A stretch of 41,262 nucleotides of DNA, taken from assembly GCF_900111365.1 (NCBI RefSeq), contig NZ_FOGZ01000026.1:1-41262 (forward strand), written 5' to 3'. The stretch's first letter is position 1. Each line of letters begins with the position of its first letter. The translations under genes and the position numbers were made by a program. This DNA comes from Propionibacterium cyclohexanicum (GTDB lineage: Bacteria; Actinomycetota; Actinomycetes; Propionibacteriales; Propionibacteriaceae). Shown here piece by piece: positions 1-7,362 of this stretch. The notes under the pieces were generated by a model. That model did not search any database. It was not told the DNA's origin and saw only the letters and a program-made list of their open reading frames with translations.

Positions 1-94
1 CCTCGGCTTCCGCAACCTCACCAACTACATCGCCCGCAGCCTGCTCGAGACCGGCGGCTTCAGACCCCACCTACACCCTCATCTGTGAAGAGCC
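1..94 (+). mobile_element. Right end of an ISL3-type insertion sequence
   Basis: The first 94 bases hold the 3' end of a transposase gene and, 6 bases after its stop, the terminal sequence TGAAGAGCC, whose complement GGCTCTTCA matches the GGCTCTTC-type ends usual in the ISL3 (IS204/IS1001/IS1096/IS1165) family. A related end in inverted orientation closes the window at 41168-41262. The element is cut by the window edge, so its size and activity cannot be judged. It lies directly against a broken lipoprotein gene, which makes position 94/95 the likely insertion junction. Confidence 0.65.
2..88 (+). CDS. ISL3-family transposase, C-terminal fragment
   Basis: An open frame entering from the window edge ends at a TGA at 86-88. 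It encodes 28 residues beginning LGFRNLTNYIARSLLETGG, followed by an FRPHLHPHL tail. This matches the C-terminus of ISL3-type DDE transposases as I know them. An almost identical peptide (tail FRPQLHPRLG) is encoded on the minus strand at the other end of the window. The gene is incomplete because the window begins inside it. Family assignment rests on this short tail plus the GGCTCTTC end of the element. Confidence 0.6.
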   Translation, partial: LGFRNLTNYIARSLLETGGFRPHLHPHL

Positions 95-280
95 GTCAAT
101 GGTCACCGGGAACGCATCGGTGGCTCCGCCGGCGGTAGCCGATGCGCTGGCCGAGGCCGAATCCTGTGAGCCACCGGTGCCGCAGGCGCTCACCGTGAGC
201 AGGGCCGCCAGCGCGGCCGTGCCGGAGAGAATGCCCCGGCGGCTCAGCGAGTGGTTCATGAAGGCTGGTATGTCATGCAC
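95..280 (-). pseudogene. Substrate-binding lipoprotein truncated by the IS, probably iron-siderophore type
   Basis: This is the N-terminus of an exported lipoprotein, cut off by the IS after about 62 residues. It has an SRRG twin-arginine-like start, a hydrophobic stretch GILSGTAALAALLTV and a lipobox ending in SAC, followed by a Ser/Ala/Thr-rich linker. The residues DAFPVTID just before the junction resemble the first strand of FecB/FhuD-type siderophore-binding proteins. The GTG at 278-280 has AGGAG upstream; an ATG at 257-259 is an alternative start. A DtxR-like box lies about 55 bases upstream of the start, which supports an iron role. Expression would give only a signal peptide and linker, so the gene is presumably dead unless the IS excises. 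Confidence 0.6.
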
Positions 281-334
281 CGCGAGGTGCTCCTCTCGAC
301 GCTGGGGCCGGTTCGCCCCTGGCAGAAAACGACC

Positions 335-353
335 TCAGGTTAGCCTTACCTCA
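335..353. promoter_or_regulatory. DtxR/IdeR-like iron box
   Basis: TCAGGTTAGCCTTACCTCA matches the 19-base DtxR/IdeR consensus TTAGGTTAGCCTAACCTAA at 16 positions, including the core AGGTTAGCCT. It sits between the truncated lipoprotein (minus) and the opuCA-like gene (plus). It is closer to the lipoprotein start, where it would repress transcription when iron is plentiful. Confidence 0.7.
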
Positions 354-470
354 CTTGAGGCGCAAAACCGCGATCCATCTGTCGGAACCATCCGCCCGAG
401 CATCTGCCCTTCTCGGGCCCCGTTCGCCGTGCTGGCATCGACGCTCGTGGTGTGCCCCTACGCTGGGGCC

Positions 471-1334
471 ATGTCCGATGCCACCCCGGAACTGTCCCGC
501 GAGCAGCCGCCCGCGATCTCCTTCGAACGGGTGACGAAGACCTTCCCCGACGGCACCCGAGCCGTCCACGAGCTGAGCCTTGGCGCACCCGCCGGGCAGA
601 TCACTGTGCTCGTCGGGCTCAGCGGATGCGGGAAGACCACCCTGCTGCGCATGGTGAATCGCCTCGTCACGCCGAGCTCCGGCGCGGTAGCGCTGGACGG
701 CCACGATGTCGCCGCCGCGCATGCGGTGCGGCTGCGTCGACAGATCGGCTATGTCATGCAGAACGCCGGCCTCCTGCCTCACCGCTGCGTCGTCGACAAC
801 ATCTGCATGGTTCCCCGGCTGCTCGGCGTGCCCGCCCGGCAGGCTCGCCAAAGCGCCCTGGCCCTCATGGACCGGGTGGGTCTGGACCGTGGCCTGGAAC
901 GGCGCTATCCGGCGCAGCTGTCCGGTGGGCAGCAGCAGCGGGTGGGCGTGGCGCGGGCGCTGGCGGCCGACCCGGCAGTCATGCTCATGGACGAGCCCTT
1001 CGGCGCCGTCGACCCCATCGTCCGCGCCGACCTCCAGCGCGATCTGCTGCGCCTGCAGCGTGACCAGCCCCGCACGGTGCTCTTCGTCACCCACGATATG
1101 AGCGAGGCATTCGCGCTGGGCGACCAGATCGTTCTGCTTGCCGAGGGGGCCCAGATCGTCCAGGCCGGGCGCCCCTCGGACTTCCTCACCCACCCCGCCG
1201 ACGAGTATGTGGCCCGCTTCATCGGGCTGGACAACGGATCGGGTTCGCTGCACACCACCGTCGTCGACGGCGTCCCGCTCGTGGTCGACGCCAACTCCCG
1301 CCCGGTGGGCCGCCTGGACGAGGGCCCGGCATGA
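471..1334 (+). CDS. Quaternary-amine ABC transporter, ATP-binding protein (OpuCA/ProV family)
   Basis: This 287-residue ATPase would energise uptake of glycine betaine, choline or a related compatible solute with the two permeases that follow. Visible motifs are Walker A GLSGCGKTT (about residue 48), the Q-loop region GYVMQNAGLLPH, the signature LSGGQQQRVGVARAL and Walker B VMLMDEPFGAVDP, with the H-loop in FVTHDMSEA. The stretch VVDNICMVPRLLG is typical of the OpuCA/ProV branch. It lacks the long C-terminal CBS pair of many OpuCA proteins and ends soon after the ABC domain, so osmotic gating through CBS domains is not expected. It overlaps the next gene by an ATGA, which indicates translational coupling. 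No binding-protein gene follows. Confidence 0.85.
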   Translation: MSDATPELSREQPPAISFERVTKTFPDGTRAVHELSLGAPAGQITVLVGLSGCGKTTLLRMVNRLVTPSSGAVALDGHDVAAAHAVRLRRQIGYVMQNAGLLPHRCVVDNICMVPRLLGVPARQARQSALALMDRVGLDRGLERRYPAQLSGGQQQRVGVARALAADPAVMLMDEPFGAVDPIVRADLQRDLLRLQRDQPRTVLFVTHDMSEAFALGDQIVLLAEGAQIVQAGRPSDFLTHPADEYVARFIGLDNGSGSLHTTVVDGVPLVVDANSRPVGRLDEGPA

Positions 1335-1981
1335 GGTGGCTGGCCAACAACTGGGACACGGTCTGGCAGGCCACGCTCGCCCATCTCGAACTCTCGCTGC
1401 CCGCCATCGTGGTCTCCTTCCTCATCTCGGTACCGGTGGCGTGGCTCGCCCACCGGTTCAGCTGGAGCCGGTTCACGCTCGTGACGCTGGGCAGCCTCAT
1501 CTACGCAATCCCCTCGCTGCCCCTGCTCATCGTGCTGCCACTGGTGCTCGGCACGACAGTGCGCGACCAGATCAATGTGGTCGTGGCGCTCAGCCTCTAC
1601 GGCTTCGCGCTCATGATCCGCGCCGGCACGGATGCGCTCGACGCGGTGCCCGCCAGCTGCGTGCATGCCGCCCTCGCGGTGGGGCAGTCCGGCCCCTCGC
1701 GCTTTTTCACCGTCGAGCTGCCGCTGGCCGGGCCTGGCCTGCTGGCCGGCCTGCGAGTGGTCTCGGTAAGCACGATTGCCCTTGTGAGCGTGTCAGGGGT
1801 GTTGGGCATCAACTCGCTGGGCATGCTCTTCGTCGACGGTTTCCAGCGCGGCATTCTCGCTGAGGTGATTGCCGGGATCCTCGCCACCGTCGTCATCGCC
1901 CTGGCAGTCGACCTGCTGCTCGTCCTCGCCGGCCGGGCGCTGCTCCCGTGGACCCGCGCGAGTGCCAGGAGGTCTCGGTGA
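1331..1981 (+). CDS. Quaternary-amine ABC transporter permease (OpuCB/ProW type), first
   Basis: This 216-residue membrane protein has about five or six hydrophobic segments. The cytoplasmic loop around residues 95-130 (ALMIRAGTDALDAVP, then AALAVGQSGPSRFFTVELPL) corresponds to the BPD-type permease contact loop. It should form the channel as a heterodimer with the next permease. The ATG lies inside the end of the ATPase gene and its stop overlaps the start of the next permease (GTGA), so the three genes are tightly coupled. Length and motif order match OpuCB/OpuBB proteins of about 210-220 residues. Confidence 0.82.
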   Translation: MRWLANNWDTVWQATLAHLELSLPAIVVSFLISVPVAWLAHRFSWSRFTLVTLGSLIYAIPSLPLLIVLPLVLGTTVRDQINVVVALSLYGFALMIRAGTDALDAVPASCVHAALAVGQSGPSRFFTVELPLAGPGLLAGLRVVSVSTIALVSVSGVLGINSLGMLFVDGFQRGILAEVIAGILATVVIALAVDLLLVLAGRALLPWTRASARRSR

Positions 1982-2643
1982 ACTGGCTCATGGAGACCCT
2001 GGAGTGGATCGCCGACCCCACCCACCAATCGGGGCCGGATGGGCTGTGGGCGCTCATCGGCCAGCACCTGGCGATCACCGGTTGGGCCAGTGCGGCATCG
2101 GTCCTCATCGGTGTGCCGCTCGGCTATCTCGTCGGACACACCGGGAGGGGCCGGATGCTCGTGGTCGGGTTGTCGGGCGCAGCCCGGGCGCTCCCGGCGA
2201 TCGGCCTCCTGACGCTCGTCGCCCTGGTGGCAGGCATCGGATTGACCGCCCCCCTCGTCGCGCTCGCGGTGCTTGCCACGCCCTCGGTCATTGCCGGGGC
2301 CTACTCCGGTTTCGACTCCATCGAACCGGCAACGCTTGATGCAGCCCGGGCGATGGGCATGTCCCCGAGCCAGGTGCTCACCCGGGTGGAGATCCCCTTG
2401 GGCCTGCCCCAGCTCCTCGGCGGTATCCGGGCTGCCGTGCTCCAGGTCATCGCCACCGCAACGCTGGCCGCCTATGTGGGCGCCGGCGGCCTGGGGGTCT
2501 ATCTCTTCCGGGGCCTGAAGACCCAGGACTATGCCCAGATGCTCGCCTCAGCGGTGCTCATCGTGGTGCTGGCGCTGCTCATCGATGTGCTGTTCGAGGT
2601 GCTCACCCAGATCACGGTGCGAGCCGTGCGTCCGCGGCTGTGA
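1978..2643 (+). CDS. Quaternary-amine ABC transporter permease (OpuCD/ProW type), second
   Basis: This 221-residue integral membrane permease is a paralogue of the preceding one. The contact loop EPATLDAARAMGMSPSQVL followed by RVEIPLGLPQLLGGIRAA is very clear. I chose the GTG at 1978 because AGGAGG lies 5 bases upstream (1967-1972) and it overlaps the stop of the first permease. Earlier in-frame codons would bury the gene in its neighbour. In most OpuC operons a binding lipoprotein lies between or after the permeases. Here the operon ends and a gene of opposite strand begins 58 bases later. Confidence 0.83.
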   Translation: MNWLMETLEWIADPTHQSGPDGLWALIGQHLAITGWASAASVLIGVPLGYLVGHTGRGRMLVVGLSGAARALPAIGLLTLVALVAGIGLTAPLVALAVLATPSVIAGAYSGFDSIEPATLDAARAMGMSPSQVLTRVEIPLGLPQLLGGIRAAVLQVIATATLAAYVGAGGLGVYLFRGLKTQDYAQMLASAVLIVVLALLIDVLFEVLTQITVRAVRPRL

Positions 2644-2701
2644 GCCCAGAGCCTGTCCCTGCCCAACCCTCGCCGAGAGTCGCTGGGCACCGGGCGGCTG
2701 C

Positions 2702-3892
2702 TCAGGCGGTGCTCGCAAGCAGCTGGGCCATCCGCCCGAGCCGCTCCAGAGCGGCCTCGAGAATGTCGTCTCCGCGCGCGAAGTGGAACCGGATGTACCG
2801 GTTCTCCTGCTCGTGGAAGAAGCTGGAGCCCGGCACGGCAGCCACGCCGTACTCGCGGATCATCCACTCGCAGAACTGCAGATCGCTCATGCCGGAGCAC
2901 TGCGGCAGGGCAAGGAAGTCCGAGATGTCGGCCATGACGAAGTAGGTGCCCTGCGGCCAGCTGATCGTGTATCCGAGATCTGCCAGCCCGCCGCACAGCA
3001 GGTTCCTCTTGTGGGTGTAGAGGGCCTGCAGTTCCTCGTAGTACTGCGGCCCCAGGCGCAGGCCGGCGACGGCCGCTTCCTGCAGGGGTGCTGCCGCGCC
3101 GACGGTGAGGAAGTCATGCACCTTGCGCGCTGCCTCGACGATCCGCGCCGGTCCGATGATGAATCCGAGCCGCCAGCCGGTCATCGAGTAGGTCTTGGAC
3201 AAGGAGTTGCAGGTGATCGTGCGCTCGGCCATGCCTGGCAGGCTGGCCATCGGGATGTGAGTGCTCGGGGCGTAGACGATGTGCTCGTAGACCTCGTCGG
3301 TGATCACGAAGGCGTCATAGCGCGTTGCCAACTCTCCGATGGCAGCCAGCTCAGGGCGGCTGAACACCTTTCCGGTCGGGTTGGAGGGATTGCACACGAT
3401 GATGGCCTTGGGGTGCTGCCTGAAGGCCTCCTCGAGTCGATCGAGATCGAAGCCGAAGTCCGGCGGGTTCAGCGGGACAAAGATCGGCTGGGCACCCGAC
3501 AGGATCGCGTCTGCCCCATAGTTCTCGTAGAAGGGGCTGAACACGATGACCTTGTCGCCCGGGTCGCAGACCGTCATGACCGAGGCCATCATCGCCTCGG
3601 TGCCACCACAGGTGACGCAGATCTGGGTGTCCGGATCGATCTCGTGGCCGAAGGTCGGGGTGTACTTGTCCGCGAGTGCGGCCCGGACATTGGCCGCACC
3701 CCAGGTGGTGGAGTACTGATGGGGACCCTCGTGCGCGACGTGGACGAGACGATCCAGGACGACCGAGGGCGGATCGAAATCGGGGAAACCCTGTGAGAGG
3801 TTGATCGAGTCGGGCTGTTGATCGTTGATCCTGGTCATCCGCCTGATCACCGAATCGGTGAAGGTCTTGACACGGGAGCTGAGTTCTGGCAT
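2702..3892 (-). CDS. PLP-dependent class I/II aminotransferase
   Basis: This 396-residue fold-type I aminotransferase carries SINLSQGFPDFDPP near the N-terminus, CNPSNPTGKVFS for substrate and cofactor contacts, DEVYEHIVY, and the Schiff-base lysine in SLSKTYSMTGWRLGF. The C-terminal arginine that binds the alpha-carboxylate lies in NRYIRFHFARGDD. The family includes kynurenine/glutamine, methionine and N-succinyl-diaminopimelate aminotransferases; the sequence alone does not separate these. The start at 3892 has AAGGA just upstream, and longer reading would add an unconserved leader. It is a single-gene unit, convergent with the transporter operon and divergent from the DUF1697 gene. Confidence 0.85.
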   Translation of the reverse strand: MPELSSRVKTFTDSVIRRMTRINDQQPDSINLSQGFPDFDPPSVVLDRLVHVAHEGPHQYSTTWGAANVRAALADKYTPTFGHEIDPDTQICVTCGGTEAMMASVMTVCDPGDKVIVFSPFYENYGADAILSGAQPIFVPLNPPDFGFDLDRLEEAFRQHPKAIIVCNPSNPTGKVFSRPELAAIGELATRYDAFVITDEVYEHIVYAPSTHIPMASLPGMAERTITCNSLSKTYSMTGWRLGFIIGPARIVEAARKVHDFLTVGAAAPLQEAAVAGLRLGPQYYEELQALYTHKRNLLCGGLADLGYTISWPQGTYFVMADISDFLALPQCSGMSDLQFCEWMIREYGVAAVPGSSFFHEQENRYIRFHFARGDDILEAALERLGRMAQLLASTA

Positions 3893-3997
3893 TGGTCCTT
3901 CTGGGTATGAGGAATGGGCCCATTGTGCCCCGCAGTGGGCATGCTCGAGCACAGATGACCGAACACGACATCACATATCACCCATGGAGGCGATGGC

Positions 3998-4519
3998 ATG
4001 AGCCGATGGGCACTGTTGCTGCGCGGAGTCAATGTGGGTGGCCTCACCATCGTCATGTCCGAGCTGCGGTCGCTGCTCACCGGGATCGGCACAGGAGGGG
4101 TCACGACCTGGCTCGCGAGCGGCAATGTGGCGCTCGACTGGCCCGGCGATGGGGAATCCCTGGCTGACGCCGCGTCGGCCGCGCTCGCCGCCCGCTACGG
4201 CCGCCCGGTGCGGCTGGTCGTCATGGATTTCGATGAGCTGGCCGATGTGGTCGCCCACTGCCCCTTCGTGGCCGATCCCCAGGAGCACCGTTATGTGATC
4301 GTCTGCGAGGACGACGACGTGGCCACACGGCTCGTCCGCCATGCGGTGCCCGGCGATGGGCCGGTGGAGGAGTTCAGCGCGCGAGGACGCGTTGTCTACT
4401 GGAGATGCCCGAAGAACTCGACGTTGACAACGCCCTTCGCGAGGCACCAAGCTCGTTTCACGGACCGGGCTCGGACCACTGCCCGCAATCTCAACACCCT
4501 CGAGAAGATGCTGCGCTGA
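3998..4519 (+). CDS. DUF1697 family protein
   Basis: This 173-residue protein begins RWALLLRGVNVGG, the hallmark of the DUF1697 family, and continues with MSELRSLLTGIG and TWLASGNVALD. The end of the family fold is also present: TLTTPFARHQARFTDRARTTARNLNTLEKML contains the conserved T-x-R-N-x-x-T motif near the C-terminus. The function of the family is not known to me. The ATG at 3998 is preceded by GGAGG. It is divergent from the aminotransferase gene. Its stop codon is part of a 20-base-period duplication (4517-4553). Confidence 0.85.
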   Translation: MSRWALLLRGVNVGGLTIVMSELRSLLTGIGTGGVTTWLASGNVALDWPGDGESLADAASAALAARYGRPVRLVVMDFDELADVVAHCPFVADPQEHRYVIVCEDDDVATRLVRHAVPGDGPVEEFSARGRVVYWRCPKNSTLTTPFARHQARFTDRARTTARNLNTLEKMLR

Positions 4520-4553
4520 ACCCGAAGAAGCCGCCTTGAACCCGAAGAAGCCG
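4517..4553. repeat. Two-copy tandem repeat at the DUF1697 stop codon
   Basis: The 17-base unit TGAACCCGAAGAAGCCG occurs at 4517-4533 and again at 4537-4553, separated by CCT. The first copy begins with the stop codon of the DUF1697 gene. A similar arrangement, also starting TGAACCCG, is seen after the MFS gene at 14464. Confidence 0.85.
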
Positions 4554-4605
4554 TGCTGAATCGCAGCCGAACGCGGCGCCGGGTCGGCCGCACGGCTGGG
4601 AGCTG

Positions 4606-5034
4606 TCAGCTGGCCGGAGCGGGCTGGTAGGCGCCCATGAAACGCATCATGATGGCCCGCACGGCGCGGCGGCGGATCATGGCAAGGTCGAGTGAATTGT
4701 CCTGACGCACCCAGTGCTCGCCCTGGGGAACGAGCGTGGCATGAGCCATCGCCTGGTGATAGGCCTTGGCAAGCCGATCCGCGGCGGCGGTGTCCCGCTC
4801 GGCATTGACGATCCTGGCTGTCTCGATGAGGTCGTCGAGCCTGTCGACCTCATCGGCGGCGGTGTAAGGATCTGCCTGGGCCTGCCGGGACAACTCACAG
4901 GCCTCCATGACGGTGATGAGTCCCGCCTGAGTGCTCCACGTGAGCACGGAGGCGTAATCGGTGCGCTCGCCGGCCGGGAACTCCAGCAGTTCTTGGGCCA
5001 GATTGTCCGCCTCATTGGACAGATAGCGTGGCAC
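4606..5034 (-). CDS. ABATE-like stress regulator, apparently lacking the CGNR zinc finger
   Basis: This is a soluble protein of about 142 residues. The order YLSNEADNLAQELL, then YASVLTWSTQAGLI, then a helical region and RRRAVRAIMMRFMG, resembles the N-terminal ABATE domain of putative stress-induced regulators, which normally carry a C-terminal CGNR zinc finger. No such cysteine-rich end is present and the frame stops directly, so this is a short family member or a truncated one. I favour the GTG at 5032-5034 because AGGAGG lies 4 bases upstream; the frame stays open to 5088. An elaborate inverted repeat lies just upstream (5078-5121). The family call is tentative. Confidence 0.45.
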   Translation of the reverse strand: MPRYLSNEADNLAQELLEFPAGERTDYASVLTWSTQAGLITVMEACELSRQAQADPYTAADEVDRLDDLIETARIVNAERDTAAADRLAKAYHQAMAHATLVPQGEHWVRQDNSLDLAMIRRRAVRAIMMRFMGAYQPAPAS

Positions 5035-5077
5035 AGTGCCTCCTACGGATGCGCGATGAGGAAAAGTACTGACAAAG

Positions 5078-5121
5078 TCTGAAGACAAGAATAGCTGTCA
5101 GACTCTCAGTCTGTCTTCAGA
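5078..5121. promoter_or_regulatory. Nested inverted repeats upstream of the ABATE-like gene
   Basis: Outer arms TCTGAAGACA (5078-5087) and TGTCTTCAGA (5112-5121) are perfect complements. Within the spacer CAGACT-CTC-AGTCTG (5099-5113) forms another perfect dyad. The position in front of the ABATE-like gene suggests an operator, possibly autoregulatory. A structured RNA leader is the alternative. Confidence 0.5.
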
Positions 5122-5153
5122 ATGCCATCATCGCCGCATGAAGGTCTGCGGAC

Positions 5154-5196
5154 CTGCAGAGGGGGCCGGACCCACTGGGCCCGACCCCCTCTGCAG
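5154..5196 (-). terminator. Strong hairpin ending the rpsF-rplI operon
   Basis: CTGCAGAGGGGG (5154-5165) pairs perfectly with CCCCCTCTGCAG (5185-5196): a 12-bp GC-rich stem, 51 bases past the rplI stop. There is no clear U-tract, as is common for actinobacterial terminators. Because the stem is symmetric it could act on either strand. Confidence 0.7.
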
Positions 5197-5247
5197 CCAA
5201 CTCACGCCAACCAGGCGTGTCAATCGCCCGCCTTCAGCGAGGACCAA

Positions 5248-5700
5248 TCACTCGCCTTCGGCGACGACCTGCACGTTCACATGCACCTTCACCGCATCGG
5301 TGAGCTTCACCTGGACGCCGTGTCGTCCGAGGTTCTTGATCGGCTTGAGGATGGTGATGGATCGCTTGTCGATCGAGGGGCCGCCGGACTTCTTGACGGC
5401 CACCGCGATGTCGTTGGCGGTCACCGCACCGAACAGCTTGCCTGTCTGCGAGGCGTGGGCGCGTACCTCGGGGGTCAGCCCCTCAAGCTGCTCGCGCACC
5501 TGCAGCGCGTGCTCGTTGTCGCGGATGGTGCGCGCCTGACGCGCACGCTGGATGCCCTCGATCTGCTTGGCGGACCCGCGATTGTAGGCAATCGCGAAAC
5601 CCTGGGGCAGCAGGTAATTGCGGCCGTAGCCGTCCTTGACTTCGACGACATCGCCGGCCACGCCAAGATGCTCGACCGGAGCAGTGAGAATGAGCTTCAT
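5248..5700 (-). CDS. rplI: 50S ribosomal protein L9
   Basis: This 150-residue L9 binds domain V of 23S rRNA near the L1 stalk. The N-terminal domain MKLILTAPVEHLGVAGDVVEVKDGYGRNYLLPQ is diagnostic, with the VKDGYGRNYLLP signature. A charged connecting helix and a C-terminal domain (HASQTGKLFGAVTANDIA) follow, matching the usual length. It is the last gene of the rpsF-ssb-rpsR-rplI operon, 15 bases after rpsR, and is followed by a strong hairpin. Confidence 0.97.
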   Translation of the reverse strand: MKLILTAPVEHLGVAGDVVEVKDGYGRNYLLPQGFAIAYNRGSAKQIEGIQRARQARTIRDNEHALQVREQLEGLTPEVRAHASQTGKLFGAVTANDIAVAVKKSGGPSIDKRSITILKPIKNLGRHGVQVKLTDAVKVHVNVQVVAEGE

Positions 5701-5715
5701 ATCGGTGTTCCCTTC

Positions 5716-5955
5716 TCAGCGAGCGGTCGTCGCGTAGGGCAGGAGGGCCATCTCGCGAGCGTTCTTGATCGCAATGGCGACCTTGCTCTGGTCCTGGACG
5801 GACAGCCCCGTGACTCGGCGGGCACGGATCTTGCCGCGCTCCGAGATGAACTTGCGCAGCAGCGCCGTGTCCTTGTAGTCGACATTGGCGACATGCGTCT
5901 TCTTGATCGGAACGATCTTCTTCTTGTTCACAGGCTTGCGCTGTGGACCGGCCAT
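5716..5955 (-). CDS. rpsR: 30S ribosomal protein S18
   Basis: This 79-residue S18 partners S6 on the platform of the small subunit. The core [18 protein letters not shown] followed by [13 protein letters not shown] is diagnostic. The ATG at 5953-5955 has AGGAG upstream and gives the expected length, although the frame stays open further upstream. There is no CXXC zinc motif, so this looks like the zinc-independent (C-minus) form. That matters in actinobacteria, where Zur-controlled paralogues exist elsewhere. Confidence 0.96.
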   Translation of the reverse strand: MAGPQRKPVNKKKIVPIKKTHVANVDYKDTALLRKFISERGKIRARRVTGLSVQDQSKVAIAIKNAREMALLPYATTAR

Positions 5956-6085
5956 CGTGGTGCTCCTTCGGTTCTTGGGCTTGCTGTGGTGTGAGCAGCC
6001 CGGTGAGCCCGGTGTGTCATTACCGGAATGTGCCTTGACATGGATGGGACGAGCGGGCGGATCGGGCCCGTCCGCTCGCTGGTGA

Positions 6086-6637
6086 TCAGAAGGGTGGTTC
6101 GTCGCTCTGGGCGCTCGCCCACGGATCGGCCACCGGTGCTCGGTTGCCGCCCTGCGGAGCGCCGCCCTGCGGAGCCGACGACCAGCCGGCATTGCCACCG
6201 CCGGACTGGCGGGGAGCTTGCGGAGCCGAGCCGCCCTGCGGGCCACCGTTGTTCTGCCAGTTGCCGCCGCCCGTTGAGGTCTTGGTGACCTTGGCGGTGG
6301 CATAGCGCAGCGAAGGGCCGATCTCGTCGACCTCGATCTCGAAGACGGTGCGCCGGTTGCCCTCGCGGTCGTCATAGCTGCGGGAGCGCAGCCGGCCGGA
6401 GACGATGACGCGCATGCCCTTCGTCAGGGACTCCGCGACGTTCTCCGCCGCCTGACGCCACACGGCGCAGTTGAGGAACATGGCCTCCCCGTCGCGCCAC
6501 TCATTGGCCTGCCGGTCAAAGGTGCGAGGTGTGGAGGCCACCGTGAAGTTGGCCACTGCCGCCCCCGAGGGGGTGAATCGCAGCTCCGGATCGGCGGTGA
6601 GATTGCCGATCAGCGTGATTTGGGTTTCGCCTGCCAT
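6086..6637 (-). CDS. ssb: Single-stranded DNA-binding protein
   Basis: This 183-residue SSB has an N-terminal OB fold of about 115 residues ([50 protein letters not shown]). A Gly/Gln/Pro/Asn-rich linker follows, and the acidic tip DEPPF recruits replication and repair partners. The operon position between rpsF and rpsR is the standard one and indicates the main replicative SSB. The start at 6637 has GAGGA upstream. Confidence 0.97.
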   Translation of the reverse strand: MAGETQITLIGNLTADPELRFTPSGAAVANFTVASTPRTFDRQANEWRDGEAMFLNCAVWRQAAENVAESLTKGMRVIVSGRLRSRSYDDREGNRRTVFEIEVDEIGPSLRYATAKVTKTSTGGGNWQNNGGPQGGSAPQAPRQSGGGNAGWSSAPQGGAPQGGNRAPVADPWASAQSDEPPF

Positions 6638-6913
6638 TGTGAGTCCTCAGTCGTCTCCGAATGTGGTCCGCGGTCACCGGGATGGGGCCCGGACATGCTG
6701 ATGCGTGCCCACCGCCACGTGACCGGCCCAGGCCGCCAGCATCGATCGCGATTGCGATCGGCACGCGTGGCAGCCCGCCGCTCGCGTAGTGGTCAACAGG
6801 TCCAGACTGCCGTGCCACCGACCCTTCTGGTTGCTTGCGGCCGGTTCTGTGGACGGTTTCTCGCCAAGGACACGGCGATCACCGCACGGATCCGGCCGGT
6901 GGCGCATCGGCGC
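6638..6913 (-). other. Long rpsF-ssb spacer with a palindrome
   Basis: The 276 bases between rpsF and ssb hold no recognisable gene. At 6743-6760 CGATCGC-GATT-GCGATCG forms a perfect 7-bp dyad. The spacer is long for this operon, so ssb may have its own promoter here. Confidence 0.4.
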
Positions 6914-7201
6914 TCAGGCGTCGCGGCGCATGACCTTCGTACGCATGAACTGCTCGTCGATGGTCATGAGGCGATCGACCTCGGCGACCGTGGCGGGCTC
7001 GCTCGTGGTGTTGATGATCACGTAGAGGCCTTCAGTCTTCTTGTTGATGGGGTAGGCCAGATGACGGCGCCCCCAGATGTCCACATTGTCGACAGTGCCG
7101 CCCTCGCGGACGATCGTATCGGTGTACTTGTCGACGAGGGGCTGCAGCTGGCGTTCATCGACATCCGGGCTGATGATCGCCATGATCTCGTACTTGCGCA
7201 T
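6914..7201 (-). CDS. rpsF: 30S ribosomal protein S6
   Basis: This 95-residue S6 binds S18 and 16S rRNA. MRKYEIMAIISPDVDE at the start and WGRRHLAYPINKKTEGLYVI in the middle are characteristic. The ATG at 7201 starts the conserved part; AGGAGG lies 11 bases upstream. It is the first gene of the rpsF-ssb-rpsR-rplI operon. Confidence 0.97.
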   Translation of the reverse strand: MRKYEIMAIISPDVDERQLQPLVDKYTDTIVREGGTVDNVDIWGRRHLAYPINKKTEGLYVIINTTSEPATVAEVDRLMTIDEQFMRTKVMRRDA

Positions 7202-7362
7202 TGCGAACTCCACCTCCTTCGGTCTCGGCGGCCGTGGGTCGTTCCCACAGCAGGAGGGTTCAATGCATGGCCCGGCGCATGGGCGCAGGCCAAGAAGTCA
7301 TTCTAGGCCACGCCGGCCGGGAGGAGAAAACCCGGACCCGGACGAACCGCGACGCAGTCCGC
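7202..7362 (-). promoter_or_regulatory. rpsF leader, possible S6:S18 autoregulatory hairpin
   Basis: On the transcribed strand GTGGG-AACGA-CCCAC forms a hairpin followed at once by GGCCGCCGAGACC and then the AGGAGG of rpsF. Many bacteria carry a leader hairpin with a CCG element that binds the S6:S18 complex and represses rpsF. This stretch is in the right place and has a CCG, but I cannot fold it here to test the match. Confidence 0.3.

Noticed and set aside
2531-3796. A 421-codon plus-strand frame
   Set aside because: Antisense to the aminotransferase, which has full family motifs.
6743-6760. Palindrome in the rpsF-ssb spacer as an operator
   Set aside because: CGATCGC arms are common in high-GC DNA and there is no regulator nearby; recorded only as part of the spacer.
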